Source: Helicobacteraceae bacterium (GTDB lineage: Bacteria; Campylobacterota; Campylobacteria; Campylobacterales; Sulfurimonadaceae). Taken from it: DNA of 5,552 bases. The stretch spans positions 1 to 5,552 of the forward strand of contig JAUWLG010000106.1 in assembly GCA_030613795.1 (NCBI GenBank). The letters are read 5' to 3'. How positions within the stretch are numbered: position 1 is the first letter of the stretch; each line of letters opens with the position of its first letter. A program made the translations under genes and the position numbers. Positions 5,375-5,552 of this stretch are shown here, piece after piece. Below the pieces are notes generated by a model, which ran no database searches, was not told where the DNA came from, and worked only from the letters and a program-made list of their open reading frames with translations.

Positions 5375-5552
5375 ATGGTTGTACTCAGGCAATCTCTGCT
5401 TAATTTTTTTAAAGGCGAGTCAGCTGTCGGTGTCTTGCTGATCATAGCCACTATTTTGGCGATGCTGCTCTCAAACAGCACTTTTGCCCACGTGTATGAG
5501 AACTTTTTAGACATCCCTGTTGTTGTCAGCATCCATCAGTTCACCATTGCTA
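5375..5552 (+). CDS. nhaA: Na+/H+ antiporter NhaA, N-terminal fragment (runs off right edge)
   Basis: The ATG at 5375 opens 59 codons that stay open to the window end. The start resembles NhaA: a short cytoplasmic segment, L-L-N-F-F-K-G-E-S-A-V-G, leading into transmembrane helix 1, V-L-L-I-I-A-T-I-L-A-M-L-L-S-N-S. E. coli NhaA has F-F-S-S-D-A-S-G-G-I-I-L-I-I-A-A-I-L-A-M-I-M-A-N-S in the same place. After it come F-L-D-I-P-V-V-V and an approach to the next segment, as in NhaA. These inner-membrane proteins exchange protons inward for sodium and serve pH and salt homeostasis. The transport aspartates on helix 5 are beyond the window, so function rests on the N-terminal match. AGGA (5363-5366) is 8 nt before the ATG. 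The gene starts a new transcription unit after the tkt terminator. Confidence 0.85.
   Translation, partial: MVVLRQSLLNFFKGESAVGVLLIIATILAMLLSNSTFAHVYENFLDIPVVVSIHQFTIA

Noticed and set aside
4927..5532. Long minus-strand open frame (201 codons) across the end of tkt, the terminator and the start of nhaA
   Set aside because: It is antisense to two clearly recognised genes and to the tkt terminator, has no ribosome site I can see, and its product has no recognisable domain.

Overview
The window is a compact, moderately AT-rich stretch of bacterial chromosome. It most resembles a Campylobacterota (former Epsilonproteobacteria) genome, probably a marine Sulfurimonas- or Sulfurovum-like organism. 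The reasons are the ispA-tkt adjacency (recalled from Campylobacter), promoters with a clear TATAAT box and little recognisable -35, tightly packed genes with AGGA-type ribosome sites, and small outer-membrane barrels with a YK-x-R-x-W motif. The genus is inferred, not shown.

Layout. The minus strand (1-631) carries a small outer-membrane beta-barrel gene followed 13 nt later by the first 24 codons of a probable lipoprotein that runs off the left edge. A 185-bp divergent intergenic region (632-816) follows. It holds a consensus -10 box and, between that box and the ribosome site, a perfect 20-bp palindrome. On the plus strand come a thioredoxin-like [2Fe-2S] ferredoxin (817-1191) and panD (1203-1568), 11 nt apart and presumably co-transcribed. 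A second beta-barrel gene (1681-2292) with its own promoter resembles the first one. Then come ispA (2340-3185), a 163-bp intergenic region packed with hairpins and repeated AGCGT/TAGCG words, and tkt (3349-5265), which ends at a strong intrinsic terminator. The first 59 codons of an nhaA-type antiporter gene (5375 onward) run off the right edge.

Function. panD supplies beta-alanine for pantothenate and CoA, ispA makes the C15 prenyl diphosphate that feeds quinone and cell-wall lipid carriers, and tkt serves the pentose phosphate pathway (and the Calvin cycle where present). These are housekeeping genes that lie together without forming one pathway. The two barrels and the lipoprotein are envelope proteins of unknown role.

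The window shows no phage, transposase, CRISPR array, toxin-antitoxin or defence module, and I see no convincing new system. The points most worth following are the 20-bp palindrome in the ferredoxin-panD leader, the structured repeat-like element between ispA and tkt, and the duplicated barrel family bracketing ferredoxin-panD. Two start codons were moved inward because the longer open frames start inside a promoter box or upstream of the ribosome site.
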